Below, one piece after another: positions 16,985-26,047 of a stretch of 64,000 nt of DNA; within the stretch, counting starts at the first letter, position 1; every line of letters starts with the position of its first letter. Both the position numbers and the translations under genes were made by a program. Source of the DNA: Beijerinckiaceae bacterium (GTDB lineage: Bacteria > Pseudomonadota > Alphaproteobacteria > Rhizobiales > Beijerinckiaceae); the NCBI GenBank assembly GCA_947453205.1, contig CANGFT010000008.1, positions 1 to 64,000 of the forward strand. The letters are read 5' to 3'. A model generated the notes under the pieces. It had not been told where the DNA came from. It saw only the letters and a list, made by a program, of their open reading frames with translations, and searched no databases.

Positions 16985-17995
16985 ATGATCCGGGGATTGA
17001 TCGCCTTAGCCGCTCTCTTCTGGACGCCGATGGCCTCCGCGCAGGACGCCGTCGCTGATTTCTATCGTGGCAAGCAGGTTTTCTTGCGCATCGGCTCGGC
17101 GCCGGGTTCTGGATATGATCTGGCTGGGAGAATCGTCGCCCCCTATCTGTCGCGTTATATTCCGGGCAACCCCGCCATCGTGGTCCAGTCCGTGCCCGGC
17201 GCCGGAAGCCTGATACTCGCCAATCAGCTCTATAATACGGCCCCGAAAGACGGCACGGTCATCGGCCTCGTCAGCAACGGCATGCCGACAGCGCCGCAAT
17301 TGACGCCAGATCAGGCGCGTTTTGACGCCACAAAGTTCAGCTGGATCGGCAGCAATGCGCCGGAAACCCAGATCATTCTCCTGTCGGACAATGCCCCGGC
17401 GAAAACGGTGGAGGATCTGTTTAAATTGGAGACCATCGTCGGCGCCACCGCTCCTGGCGTCGCAATATATGATGTTCCGGCCGTACTGAACGCTTTGTCG
17501 GGAACGAAATTCAAGATCGTCTCAGGTTACGAGGGCACAGCGCAGATCGATGTCGCGACCGAACGCGGGGAGCTGCACGGACAGGCGGCGCTCGGGTGGA
17601 TCAGCGCGAAGACGCGCAACATGGCGGACATCAAGTCGGGTAAGCTCAGGATTCTGGCCCAATTCGGCGTAAAGCAGCATCCCGACCTCACAGATATCCC
17701 CCTCTTCCCCACGCCTGCGGATGAAGTCGATCGGCAGGCGTTTGCATTGATGGTTGCGCGTCAGGATTTCGGCAGACCGCTCCTCCTGCCCCCTGGCGTG
17801 CCGGCGGACCGCATCGCCGCTCTGCGCTCTGCTTATGCGCAAGCCATGACAAATCCTGACTTGCGCAAGGAAGCGGAACGCGCAGGGCTTGAGATCAACC
17901 CAGTGTCAGGGGAAGACCTCGACGCCCTGACTCGCCAGATCGTTCAGACATCCCCCGCCGCGATCGCCAAGCTGCGGGCGATATTGAGCCAGTAA
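16985..17995 (+). CDS. TctC/Bug-family periplasmic substrate-binding protein
   Basis: A 336-residue protein and the last gene of the SDR, monooxygenase, SDR operon. The signal peptide ends in MASAQ. Motifs are GSGYDLAGR, IPGNPAI, QSVPGAGSL and LYNTAPKDG; it closely resembles the tctC genes at 6960 and 55304. The ATG at 16985 has GGGAG eight bases upstream; starts at 16964 (GTG) and 16970 are also open. It is convergent with an LLM monooxygenase gene, 21 bases away. Confidence 0.9.
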   Translation: MIRGLIALAALFWTPMASAQDAVADFYRGKQVFLRIGSAPGSGYDLAGRIVAPYLSRYIPGNPAIVVQSVPGAGSLILANQLYNTAPKDGTVIGLVSNGMPTAPQLTPDQARFDATKFSWIGSNAPETQIILLSDNAPAKTVEDLFKLETIVGATAPGVAIYDVPAVLNALSGTKFKIVSGYEGTAQIDVATERGELHGQAALGWISAKTRNMADIKSGKLRILAQFGVKQHPDLTDIPLFPTPADEVDRQAFALMVARQDFGRPLLLPPGVPADRIAALRSAYAQAMTNPDLRKEAERAGLEINPVSGEDLDALTRQIVQTSPAAIAKLRAILSQ

Positions 17996-18016
17996 GGCCC
18001 AACGCCGGACCTGCCG

Positions 18017-19312
18017 TCAGGAACGCAGGTCTGGGCGAGCAAGTCCGAGGTGATCGCGCAAGGTCATCCCGGAATAGGCTTTGCGATAGACGCCCCGCCT
18101 TTGCAGCTCGGGAACGACTTGATCGACAAAATCATTCAAGGCTTCTGGAAAATACGCCGGCATGATGTTGAAGCCATCAGCGGCGCGTTCCACGAACCAT
18201 TTCTCCAGCGTGTCCGCGACTGTTTTGGCTGACCCGCACAACACCCAATGGCCCCTCGCAGCAGCCGTCAGATTATATAGATCCCGCAGGGTCATATTGT
18301 CGCGCCGCGCTTTCGACAGCATCGCTTTTGCAAAGCCATGCGATGTGTCGGGGAGGGAAAGCTCTGGGATGGGGCCATCCAAAGGGTGTCGTGATATGTC
18401 GACGCCAAGACGTGCGGAGAGAAGCGCCAGACCTTCGCTGGAATCGAGATAACCCTGCAGCGTGTTGAGAATTTCAAAGGCATGAGCATCCGTGTCGCCG
18501 ATGATCGGCATGACGCCGGGAAGGATGCTCACTTTGTCCGGATCTCGGCCGAATCGTCGCACGCGCTCCTTGAGGCTGGCATAGGCGCTCTTTGCTTCAT
18601 CGAAGTCCTGCACAACCGAAAAGACGACATCGGCGCTTCTGGCGGCCAGTGCATGCCCCGGGTCGGAGCCGCCCGCCTGTAATATGACCGGCTGCCCTTG
18701 AGGGCATCGCCCCATGTTGAGGGGGCCGCGCACGGAAAAATGTTTGCCCACATGATTGAGCGCCCTGATGCGGGAGACATCCAGATAGCGGCCTGTCTTA
18801 CGGTCGCGAATGACCGCATCATCATCCCAGCAATCCCAAAGCCCCCGCACGACCTCGATGAACTCCTCGGCCCGTTCATAGCGTGTGTCATGATCGGGAT
18901 GGACCTTTCCGAAATTGCCCCCTGACGCCGCAGCCGCAGTGGTGACGGCGTTCCAGGCTGCGCGTCCATTGCTGATATGATCGAGAGACGCGAATGCTCT
19001 GGCGACAGTGTAGGGGTCGCTGTAGGTCGTCGACATCGTGGCGCCAAGGCCGATGTGCGCCGTCGTCATGGCCAGGGCCGCCAACATGGTGACTGGCTCA
19101 AGCCGCACGGTGTAAGATGGGTGTGATGCGAGGTTGGCCGACAGACCATCGCCGACGAACATGAGGTCGAACAATCCCCGTTCGGCAGTCGCGGCGATCC
19201 GCTGGTTCACGGAAAGGTCGGTGAAACTGTCGTCTGCGCCCGGATATCGCCAGCCCGCCGTATGGTTGCCGGTCCCCAGGGTGAAGATGCCAAGATGTAT
19301 CTGACGATCCAC
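18017..19312 (-). CDS. LLM-class flavin-dependent monooxygenase, NtaA/SnaA/DszA family
   Basis: A 431-residue FMN-dependent two-component monooxygenase related to nitrilotriacetate monooxygenase NtaA. Family features are HTAGWRYPGA, a TTYSDPYTVARAFASLDH strand-helix, GRAAWNAVT and QAGGSDPG. These enzymes need FMNH2 from a separate flavin reductase; none is adjacent, though one is encoded at 59980. The start is GTG, with AAGGGGAC six bases upstream. It is a single-gene unit, divergent from the MmgE/PrpD gene by 183 bases. NtaA relatives cleave C-N or C-S bonds; the actual substrate is unknown. Confidence 0.9.
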   Translation of the reverse strand: MDRQIHLGIFTLGTGNHTAGWRYPGADDSFTDLSVNQRIAATAERGLFDLMFVGDGLSANLASHPSYTVRLEPVTMLAALAMTTAHIGLGATMSTTYSDPYTVARAFASLDHISNGRAAWNAVTTAAAASGGNFGKVHPDHDTRYERAEEFIEVVRGLWDCWDDDAVIRDRKTGRYLDVSRIRALNHVGKHFSVRGPLNMGRCPQGQPVILQAGGSDPGHALAARSADVVFSVVQDFDEAKSAYASLKERVRRFGRDPDKVSILPGVMPIIGDTDAHAFEILNTLQGYLDSSEGLALLSARLGVDISRHPLDGPIPELSLPDTSHGFAKAMLSKARRDNMTLRDLYNLTAAARGHWVLCGSAKTVADTLEKWFVERAADGFNIMPAYFPEALNDFVDQVVPELQRRGVYRKAYSGMTLRDHLGLARPDLRS

Positions 19313-19495
19313 GGACGTCCCCTTGCAATCAACGCTTCCGTGAAAACATCATGCGCTGCAGAGCATCACAACCGCAAGCGCATTATGATCGGCTTGACAG
19401 CGTAACTTGCGCGCTCAACAGATCGCCTATAACGTCCTTCGCATCGGCATCCACCTGCGGCGGATAAGATTTCAAGAGAGAAAACGGCGAAGCTG

Positions 19496-20905
19496 ATGAG
19501 TGCGGAACAGCGCCGCGTGTGGCGGGATCTCGATCATCAGTATGCGGCCAGCGCCGCCATGCAGATCGCTGCTCATGCTCTCAGTCTGTCTTTCACGGAT
19601 CTTCCCACGGACGTTGTGCATCACGCCAAACGCAATCTGCTGGATGGGCTCGGCTGCGCCATCGGCGGCTACAGCGCCCCCGGCCGCGCCGCCTGCGAGG
19701 CGACGGCGATGGCGCTTGGCGGCCCGCCCGAGTCGACCATTTTCGGCAGCGGCGTCAGGACCGGCGCCAGCAGCGCAACGCTCGTGAATTGCTTCATGCT
19801 CCGCTTTCTTGAATATAATGATATTGGCGGCGGCAATCATAATGAAGAGGCCATACCGGCCCTCTTTGCTGTATCGCAAGCGCAACGCCGTTCGGGAGCG
19901 GATTTTCTCACCGCCCTCGTTGTTTCCTACGAAATCGGCGCTCGGGTCATCCTTTCCGCGCGCGGCGGCGCATCGGCCTATGACCGACACGGCTGGTCGA
20001 CGGATGCGCGTGGCGGGATCAATATGCCGCCGGCCATCGCGCGGCTCATGGGGCTGAACCCCGAACAGGCCGCCCACGCCATCGCCATCTGCACCAGTCG
20101 CGGCATCCCCCTTGGGATTCTCGACGCAGACGGCGAGGAGAACTCTATGGCGAAGAACCTGCGGTTTGGAGCCATCACACGCGACGCCATTCTGGCCTGC
20201 ACCCTCGCGAAACACGGGCTGACCGGGCCCCTGCGCGTCATCGAGGGCGAAGGGGGCTATCAGCGCAGCGTCATGGGCGGGGACATGGACCTCGCGGCGC
20301 TCACAGATTTCTCGGATTGGAAGATCCGTGACACCCGACACAAGACGCTCTGCGTGAACGGCAGCACCCACGGCCATGTCTTCGCGACGATCGCCATCGT
20401 CAGGGAGCATGACCTCAAGCCGTCGGACATCAAGCGGGTCATCATAGGAGCGAGCGCACGCGAGGCGCGGCATACGACCGCGATCGCGAAGAAATATCCG
20501 CGCAACGCAGAAACCGCGGACCATAGCGCCTATTACGCAAACGCCTTCGCCATAAAGCACCGCGGCTTTGGTCCGGACTCCGCCGATCCCGCGCATTTTA
20601 CGGATCCGGAGATCGTGGCCTTGATCGAGCGGATCGAAGTGCACGCAGATCCTCTGTTGCCCCCGCGCGGGCGCGGAGGGAATAGCGAAATCCACACAAT
20701 GGACGGCAGGGTTTTGCGCAGGCAATGTGAGGCCCTGGTCGAAGAGCAGAGCGACGCCACGCTGGAGGCAAAGTTCCGGGAGATGGCTGAGAAAGCGATG
20801 CCGCGCGCCTCTGTCGACGCTCTGGTCGATGCGATCTGGACCATCGAGCGCGCCGAAAACCTGGAAGATCTGGCTCAACTGATGACATTCGCACCCCGAG
20901 GCTGA
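19496..20905 (+). CDS. MmgE/PrpD family protein
   Basis: A 469-residue protein of the family that contains 2-methylcitrate dehydratase PrpD and cis-aconitate decarboxylase. The all-helical N-terminal domain carries AKRNLLDGLGCAIGG and the GGNHNEEAIPALFAVSQA stretch; the small domain has a KTLCVNGSTHGH segment. Outside the methylcitrate cycle such genes often sit in transporter-linked catabolic operons, as here: a tctC starts one base after its stop. No prpB/prpC are nearby, so a methylcitrate role is unlikely. The ribosome site is weak, and a later ATG at 19559 is possible. Confidence 0.88.
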   Translation: MSAEQRRVWRDLDHQYAASAAMQIAAHALSLSFTDLPTDVVHHAKRNLLDGLGCAIGGYSAPGRAACEATAMALGGPPESTIFGSGVRTGASSATLVNCFMLRFLEYNDIGGGNHNEEAIPALFAVSQAQRRSGADFLTALVVSYEIGARVILSARGGASAYDRHGWSTDARGGINMPPAIARLMGLNPEQAAHAIAICTSRGIPLGILDADGEENSMAKNLRFGAITRDAILACTLAKHGLTGPLRVIEGEGGYQRSVMGGDMDLAALTDFSDWKIRDTRHKTLCVNGSTHGHVFATIAIVREHDLKPSDIKRVIIGASAREARHTTAIAKKYPRNAETADHSAYYANAFAIKHRGFGPDSADPAHFTDPEIVALIERIEVHADPLLPPRGRGGNSEIHTMDGRVLRRQCEALVEEQSDATLEAKFREMAEKAMPRASVDALVDAIWTIERAENLEDLAQLMTFAPRG

Positions 20906-20906
20906 C

Positions 20907-21926
20907 ATGACAGCGACGAAACATTGGCTGGCGGCCCTGACCGCCGTTTGCATCGCAGGTTGCATCGGGGCCAAGGCCAACGCAGCGGACTTCTATCAGG
21001 GCAAGACCCTGACGATCATCGTCGGCTTCAGCGTCGGCGGCGGTTATGACATGACGGCGCGGCTCTATTCGCGCCACTACAGCCGCCATCTGCCGGGCAA
21101 TCCCCAGGTCGTCGTCAGCAATATGCCGGGGGCGGGAAGCGTCGTCGCGGCGACCAATCTCTATGGCGCTCAGCCGCAGGATGGCACGAGGATCGGCATT
21201 GTGGCGGGGGGCGCGGTGATCGAGCCTTTGCTGGGCGCGCAGGCCAAATATGACGCACGTAAGCTGCAGTGGATCGGGGGGCGCAGCGTTGAGCCAAGCA
21301 TCTGCGCGGTCTGGCATGAGTCGCCGGTCAAGACCATGCAGGATGCTATGACCACTGAAGTGATCGTCGGCGCGTCTGGCCCTGGATCGCGAACGCTGAC
21401 CTATCCGAAACTGCTGAATGAGCTCATCGGCACGAAGTTCAAGGTCGTCACTGGCTATCCCGGCAGCAACGAAATTCGCCTGGCGATGGAGCGCAAGGAA
21501 GTCGGCGGCCAATGTGGCCTCGCCTGGGGCACAGCGAAAACGCGCCTGCCTGACTGGCTCGCCGAACGCAAATTGACGCTGCTCACCCAATTCGGCCTCA
21601 CGAGGGCCAGCGATCTGCCAGATGTCCCCCTCGCTGCGGACTTCGCCAAAAACGAACGGGACCGCAAGGCGATCGAGTTTCTGGAATCGGACGCCATGCT
21701 CGCGTGGCCGCTCTTTGCGCCGCCAGCGACACCAGCGGAGCGTATGGCGGAATTGCGCACGGGCTTTTCGGCGATGTTGAAGGACGCCGAATTTCTGGCA
21801 GACGCACAAAAACAGGGCCTCGACGTCGAGGAAGTCACCGGCGCCGCTTTGCAGAAGGTGATCGACGATCTCTACGCAACCCCAAGCGAAGTGCTTGACG
21901 TCGTGAAGAAGTCCATGGGCGAGTAG
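20907..21926 (+). CDS. TctC/Bug-family periplasmic substrate-binding protein
   Basis: A 339-residue protein coupled to the MmgE/PrpD gene with a single base between them and CGAGG inside the upstream gene as ribosome site. The signal peptide ends in AKANA. The ligand loop is GGGYDMTAR, followed by LPGNPQV, SNMPGAGSV and LYGAQPQDG. The coupling implies its ligand is the substrate, or a precursor, of the MmgE/PrpD enzyme. Confidence 0.9.
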   Translation: MTATKHWLAALTAVCIAGCIGAKANAADFYQGKTLTIIVGFSVGGGYDMTARLYSRHYSRHLPGNPQVVVSNMPGAGSVVAATNLYGAQPQDGTRIGIVAGGAVIEPLLGAQAKYDARKLQWIGGRSVEPSICAVWHESPVKTMQDAMTTEVIVGASGPGSRTLTYPKLLNELIGTKFKVVTGYPGSNEIRLAMERKEVGGQCGLAWGTAKTRLPDWLAERKLTLLTQFGLTRASDLPDVPLAADFAKNERDRKAIEFLESDAMLAWPLFAPPATPAERMAELRTGFSAMLKDAEFLADAQKQGLDVEEVTGAALQKVIDDLYATPSEVLDVVKKSMGE

Positions 21927-21942
21927 AGGCTCGCGCTCTTGT

Positions 21943-22839
21943 TCAAAGCGATGTCCTGAACCGCTTCTGCATGAAATCCACGAAAACTTTGACCTTCCGC
22001 GCCTGCAAGCGACTGTGAGGGTAAAGGGCGCGGATCGTCTGACTTGGCAAGCGCCATTCGGGAAGCACCTGTTGCAGGCTTCCCGAGGCGAGCTCGTCCT
22101 TGAGGCAATAGGTCGGAATCAAGGCGACGCCCTGACCGGCCATCGCCAGATCCCTTGCGATGATCACGCTGTTGGTGCTGACCTGACCTTTGATCTGGAC
22201 AGAAGCCTTCTCGGCGCCTCTGCTGAAGTCCCAGGATTTTGGCATATACATTTCATGCCTGATGCATCTATGCGCATTCAGGTCGCCGGGGAGCAGGGGC
22301 GTGCCCGCAAGCGTCAAATAGGATGGCGAAGCGCAGACGATCCATCTCGCCTCCCCCAGCGACCGCGCGAAAAGCCCTGACGCCTTTGGCTCGCCAAGGC
22401 GGATCGCAAGATCAAAGCCGCCATCTATCGGATCAAGCGAGGACAAGGTCGCGTCGCTGACGATGACGGAGGCTTCAATGCCGGGATATCTGAGCATGAA
22501 TTCGCCCACCGCGCTTCCCATGTGAAGATTGCCAAAGGATTTGGAGACGAGAACCTTCAGGTGCCCGTCAGTCTCCTGACCCATGCGGCTGATCAAAAGC
22601 TCTTCGCGGCTGACATCGTCGATGACGCGTTGGGCAAGCGCCAGATATCTCTTGCCGGCCTCGGTGGCGTTGACCCGGCGGGTGTTGCGGTTGACGAGTT
22701 TGACGCCGAGCCTCTCCTCAAGGGAAGCGATGCGCCGCGTGATCGAGGCGGGCGACGTCTTCAGTTCTCGCGCCGCCAGAACGAAACTCTGCCGACTGAG
22801 CACATGGCGCAGGGCCTCCATCTCCTCCAGACTGCGCAT
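21943..22839 (-). CDS. LysR-family transcriptional regulator
   Basis: A 298-residue LysR regulator: N-terminal winged HTH (SFVLAARELKTSPASITRR, then EERLGVKLVNRNTRR) and a two-lobed effector domain with VALIPTYCL near the end. The start at 22839 has GGAGG eight bases upstream and gives the usual LysR length; an ATG at 22854 lacks one. It is divergent from the tctC at 23016, the standard LysR arrangement, and likely controls the 23-32 kb catabolic run in response to a carboxylate inducer. Confidence 0.92.
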   Translation of the reverse strand: MRSLEEMEALRHVLSRQSFVLAARELKTSPASITRRIASLEERLGVKLVNRNTRRVNATEAGKRYLALAQRVIDDVSREELLISRMGQETDGHLKVLVSKSFGNLHMGSAVGEFMLRYPGIEASVIVSDATLSSLDPIDGGFDLAIRLGEPKASGLFARSLGEARWIVCASPSYLTLAGTPLLPGDLNAHRCIRHEMYMPKSWDFSRGAEKASVQIKGQVSTNSVIIARDLAMAGQGVALIPTYCLKDELASGSLQQVLPEWRLPSQTIRALYPHSRLQARKVKVFVDFMQKRFRTSL

Positions 22840-22888
22840 GAACAGGGCCTCCATTATTTTAATTTGTAAAATACTCTATTGCAAAAAA

Positions 22889-22914
22889 TTGGTTTTTCAA
22901 GACTCCTGAACCAA
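22889..22914. promoter_or_regulatory. Candidate LysR operator between lysR-type gene and tctC
   Basis: TTGGTT (22889-22894) and AACCAA (22909-22914) form an inverted repeat with 14 bases between, inside the AT-rich 176-base divergent intergenic region. Its place, 50 bases upstream of the regulator's start and 101 bases upstream of tctC, suits an autoregulatory and activator site. It is unproven. Confidence 0.45.
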
Positions 22915-23015
22915 AGCTATCCTGCAACGTGAAAAATAATAACAAACGGACCCGAAGGGGCCGCAAGACGACGCCACGCACATAAGCGGCGCGAAAGCAG
23001 GGGGAGGGGCATGAG

Positions 23016-24047
23016 ATGGCCGGTGTCGCTGTATCAGGTTGCAGAAGCCTCCTTGCTCTATTGGGGGCTATCTTTGCTGCAAGCGACGGTCACGCGCAAA
23101 CGGGAGACGCAGTTGCGGATTTCTACCGGGATAAACGCCTCAATATATTGATCGGAGTCAATGTTGGCGGCGGCTATGATCTGGAGGCCAGACTCATCGC
23201 CCGCTTCATCGCCGCATATATTCCGGGCAATCCAACCATGGTGCCGCAGAATGTCATTGGCGCCGGCGGTTTGAGGATGGCCAACCAGCTCTACAATGTC
23301 TCCCCTAAAGACGGAACCAATCTCGGCATGTTTCCGAACACGCTGATTGCCCTGCAGGCGGTTGGCGGCGAAGGCGTGCAGTATCATGCCGAGCGTTTCG
23401 CTTGGCTTGGAACCCTCAGCACCAGCCCGATCACGCTCGCGGTTCGCGGAAGCGCGAATGTTCGCAGCATCAACGATCTCAAGAACCGGACGATTAGCGT
23501 GGCCGCCTCAACGCCGGGGGCGATCACCTACACATATCCCTTTCTCGCCAACAAGGTGGTCGGCCTGAACCTGAAGATCGTCACGGGATACCAGGGCACG
23601 AATGAAATGATCATCGCATTGCAGCGCGGCGAAGTCGACGCTGTCGTCAACTCATGGTCGAGTTGGAAGTCAATGTATCCCACATGGCCAAACGACGGGA
23701 CGATCGACGTCGTGCTCCAGAGCGACCCGAAGGCTGCCGACCTCGCCGCGCCATCAATAAGTGAGCTTGCGAAGTCCGCTGACGACAGGGCTCTCGTCAA
23801 TCTCGTCCTCGCCGGCGATCAAATCGGCAAACCCCTCGCCATGACGCCCGACGTTCCGAAGGACAGGCTGCAGGCCATGCGCGTCGCTTATGAAAGGATG
23901 GTCAAGGATCCTGATTTTCTAGCGACCGCAGAGAAAGCTCGGATCGAAGTGGCGCCCGTGTTCGGAGATAAATTGCAGGTCATCATTGAGAATGTTCTTG
24001 CATCCTCCGCAACGGTCAAGGCGACCGCCAAGACCATCATCCAGTAA
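23016..24047 (+). CDS. TctC/Bug-family periplasmic substrate-binding protein
   Basis: A 343-residue protein, first gene of a long co-directional catabolic run and target of the divergent LysR regulator. The signal peptide ends in DGHAQ. Motifs: GGGYDLEAR, IPGNPTM, QNVIGAGGL and LYNVSPKDG. A second ATG at 23011 is in another frame; GGGGAGGGGC precedes both. It is most like the gene at 30743, which closes the same run. Confidence 0.9.
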   Translation: MAGVAVSGCRSLLALLGAIFAASDGHAQTGDAVADFYRDKRLNILIGVNVGGGYDLEARLIARFIAAYIPGNPTMVPQNVIGAGGLRMANQLYNVSPKDGTNLGMFPNTLIALQAVGGEGVQYHAERFAWLGTLSTSPITLAVRGSANVRSINDLKNRTISVAASTPGAITYTYPFLANKVVGLNLKIVTGYQGTNEMIIALQRGEVDAVVNSWSSWKSMYPTWPNDGTIDVVLQSDPKAADLAAPSISELAKSADDRALVNLVLAGDQIGKPLAMTPDVPKDRLQAMRVAYERMVKDPDFLATAEKARIEVAPVFGDKLQVIIENVLASSATVKATAKTIIQ

Positions 24048-24078
24048 TGCAGCAATTTTCACTTGAGGTTTGAACCGC

Positions 24079-24864
24079 ATGGATCTGAAGCTGGAAGGTC
24101 GAACCGTTCTCATAACCGGGGCCACGCGCGGAATAGGCCGCGCGATAGCCGAAGTCATGGCTGCGGAGGGATGCGAACTCCACATCTCCGCACGCAGGCT
24201 CGACAGCCTCACCGTGGTGGCGAAGGAGCTTCACGACAAATATGGCGTGAAAGTCAACGTCCATGCCCATGAAATGAACAATCCCCAGGAAGTCGAAAAA
24301 CTCGGGCAAAAATGTCGCGATGTCGATGTGCTCGTGAACAATGCTGGAGACATTCCGACCGGGCGTCTCACAGATATCGACAGCATGGCCTGGCGACGCG
24401 GCTGGGAGTCGAAGGTCTTCGGCTATATCGACCTGACGCGCATCATCCTGCCGCAGATGTATCAACGCAGAAGCGGCAATGTCATTAATATCGTGGGGGT
24501 CGCCGCCGAAGTGCCCAATCCCGCCTATATCGCGGGCTGCATGGGCAATGCGGCTTTGAACATGTTCACCCATGTGCTTGGCGGCGAGGCTGTGGAATAT
24601 GGGGTCCGCGTCAATGCGGTGAACCCTGGCCCCACCATGTCGGACCGGCATAAGTCCCATCTGATCGAACGCGCTGTGCAGCGGTTTGGCGATCCTGAAC
24701 GCTGGCCAGACATCATGAAGGATTATCCATCCGGGCGGTCAGGGACCGTCGAGGAGGTCGCCTCGATGGTGGCGTTCCTCGCCTCCGACCTCGCCTCGAA
24801 CATTTCAGGCGCGTCCATACGCATTGACGGCGGCATTTGGGCCGCTGGCCGCAAGAAGCGCTGA
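24079..24864 (+). CDS. SDR-family protein with altered active site (YxxxC)
   Basis: A 261-residue SDR with an intact cofactor motif (ITGATRGIG) and an NNAGD strand. The catalytic Tyr is Y150, but the Lys four residues on is Cys154 (YIAGCMGNAA). The PGPT-SDR segment after NPG and the end IDGGI follow the family. A paralog at 29936 has the same change. The TctC gene upstream and an acyl-CoA dehydrogenase downstream place it in an acyl-CoA or acid-degrading run, for which a ketoacyl or hydroxyacyl reaction is plausible. A TTG start at 24070 is also possible. Confidence 0.86.
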   Translation: MDLKLEGRTVLITGATRGIGRAIAEVMAAEGCELHISARRLDSLTVVAKELHDKYGVKVNVHAHEMNNPQEVEKLGQKCRDVDVLVNNAGDIPTGRLTDIDSMAWRRGWESKVFGYIDLTRIILPQMYQRRSGNVINIVGVAAEVPNPAYIAGCMGNAALNMFTHVLGGEAVEYGVRVNAVNPGPTMSDRHKSHLIERAVQRFGDPERWPDIMKDYPSGRSGTVEEVASMVAFLASDLASNISGASIRIDGGIWAAGRKKR

Positions 24865-24886
24865 TCTCAAATCAAAGGAGCGGACA

Positions 24887-26038
24887 ATGGATTTCGAATT
24901 GCCAGAAGAGGTCAAGCTTTTAAAAGACACAGTGAAGCGGTTTGTCGATGAAGAACTCATACCCATCGAGATGAAGACAATCGAGGGACCATCGCTGAAG
25001 CCTGAATATCGCGAAGCGCTGACCCGGAAAACCAAAGATCTGGGCCTGTGGCTGTTGACCACGCCGAAGGAATACGGCGGACAAGGCCTCAGCGTCCTGG
25101 AGCTTGCAGGCTTTTGGGAAGAGGTGTCGCGCACAGTTGCGCTTCCCTCACGGTCTCACCAGATTTTTGGACCTTCCGTCAGCCCCATTCTCTTCCGGCT
25201 GAGTCCCGAGATGAAGGAGCGCTATCTCTTCCCGGTCCTGCGAGGCGAAAAGAAGTCGACCCTTGCGCAATCTGAGCCCGGCGCAGGCAGCGATCCCGGG
25301 ATGATGCGGACCAGCGCCGTGCGCGATGGCGATCACTACATCATCAACGGCTACAAAATATGGATCCCATTCGCGGATGCCGCGACCTTCTATCAGGTCG
25401 TCGCGGTGACCGATAAGGAAAAGGGATCCCGTGGTGGTTTGAGCGTCTTCCTTGTGGACGCGGACACGCCCGGCATCACCATCACCGGGCGCACCGAACA
25501 TATGATGGGAGACGTTACTTTCGAGATTGCGTTCGACGACGTCAGGGTGCCCGTCGCTAATCGTGTGGGCGAAGAAGGCGACGGAATGAAACATGCGCAG
25601 GGTTTCATCAACACCAACCGTATTCATCAGGCCTGTCATGGTCTTGGGGTGGCCCAGCGGTGTCTGGAGATGATTGCCTCCCATACCCAGCAAAGGGTGA
25701 CCTTCGGCCGTCCAGTCGCTGACCGACAGGCCGCACAATTCACCATGACCGATCTCTACATGAAGCATCAGCTCGCGCAGCTGCTTGTGTATCGAACGGC
25801 CTGGCGGCTCGATAAGGGGATCGCAGCGCGTCATGAACCCTATATGGCGAAGCTCTACTGCACGGAGCTCGGCTTCGAAGCCGCTGACCGCTGCCTTCAA
25901 TTCCATGGCGCGATGGGTCTTTCAAAGGAAATGCCGATCGAACAGCTATGGCGCCGTTCGCGCAGCTATATGATCACCGGAGGCCCTGTGGAGATCATGC
26001 GAACCGTCATCGCTCGTCACATTTACAAGCTTTTCTAG
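24887..26038 (+). CDS. Acyl-CoA dehydrogenase family protein lacking the usual catalytic Glu
   Basis: A 383-residue acyl-CoA dehydrogenase-fold flavoprotein: N-terminal helical domain, middle beta domain with LAQSEPGAGSD, and C-terminal helices with QFHGAMGLSKEMPIE. Normally a Glu abstracts the alpha proton, from IYEGT near the C-terminus or from helix G. Here the first position is Gly365 (ITGGPVEIMR) and the second is Asn (INTNR), so standard alpha,beta-dehydrogenation is doubtful. AAAGGAG precedes the ATG at 24887. The CoA-transferase gene starts nine bases after its stop, indicating acid activation and oxidation in one operon. Confidence 0.87.
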   Translation: MDFELPEEVKLLKDTVKRFVDEELIPIEMKTIEGPSLKPEYREALTRKTKDLGLWLLTTPKEYGGQGLSVLELAGFWEEVSRTVALPSRSHQIFGPSVSPILFRLSPEMKERYLFPVLRGEKKSTLAQSEPGAGSDPGMMRTSAVRDGDHYIINGYKIWIPFADAATFYQVVAVTDKEKGSRGGLSVFLVDADTPGITITGRTEHMMGDVTFEIAFDDVRVPVANRVGEEGDGMKHAQGFINTNRIHQACHGLGVAQRCLEMIASHTQQRVTFGRPVADRQAAQFTMTDLYMKHQLAQLLVYRTAWRLDKGIAARHEPYMAKLYCTELGFEAADRCLQFHGAMGLSKEMPIEQLWRRSRSYMITGGPVEIMRTVIARHIYKLF

Positions 26039-26047
26039 GAGTCTCCG

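Noticed and set aside
19472-20980. 502-residue minus-strand frame
   Set aside because: It is the antisense shadow of the MmgE/PrpD gene, with unlikely residue composition.
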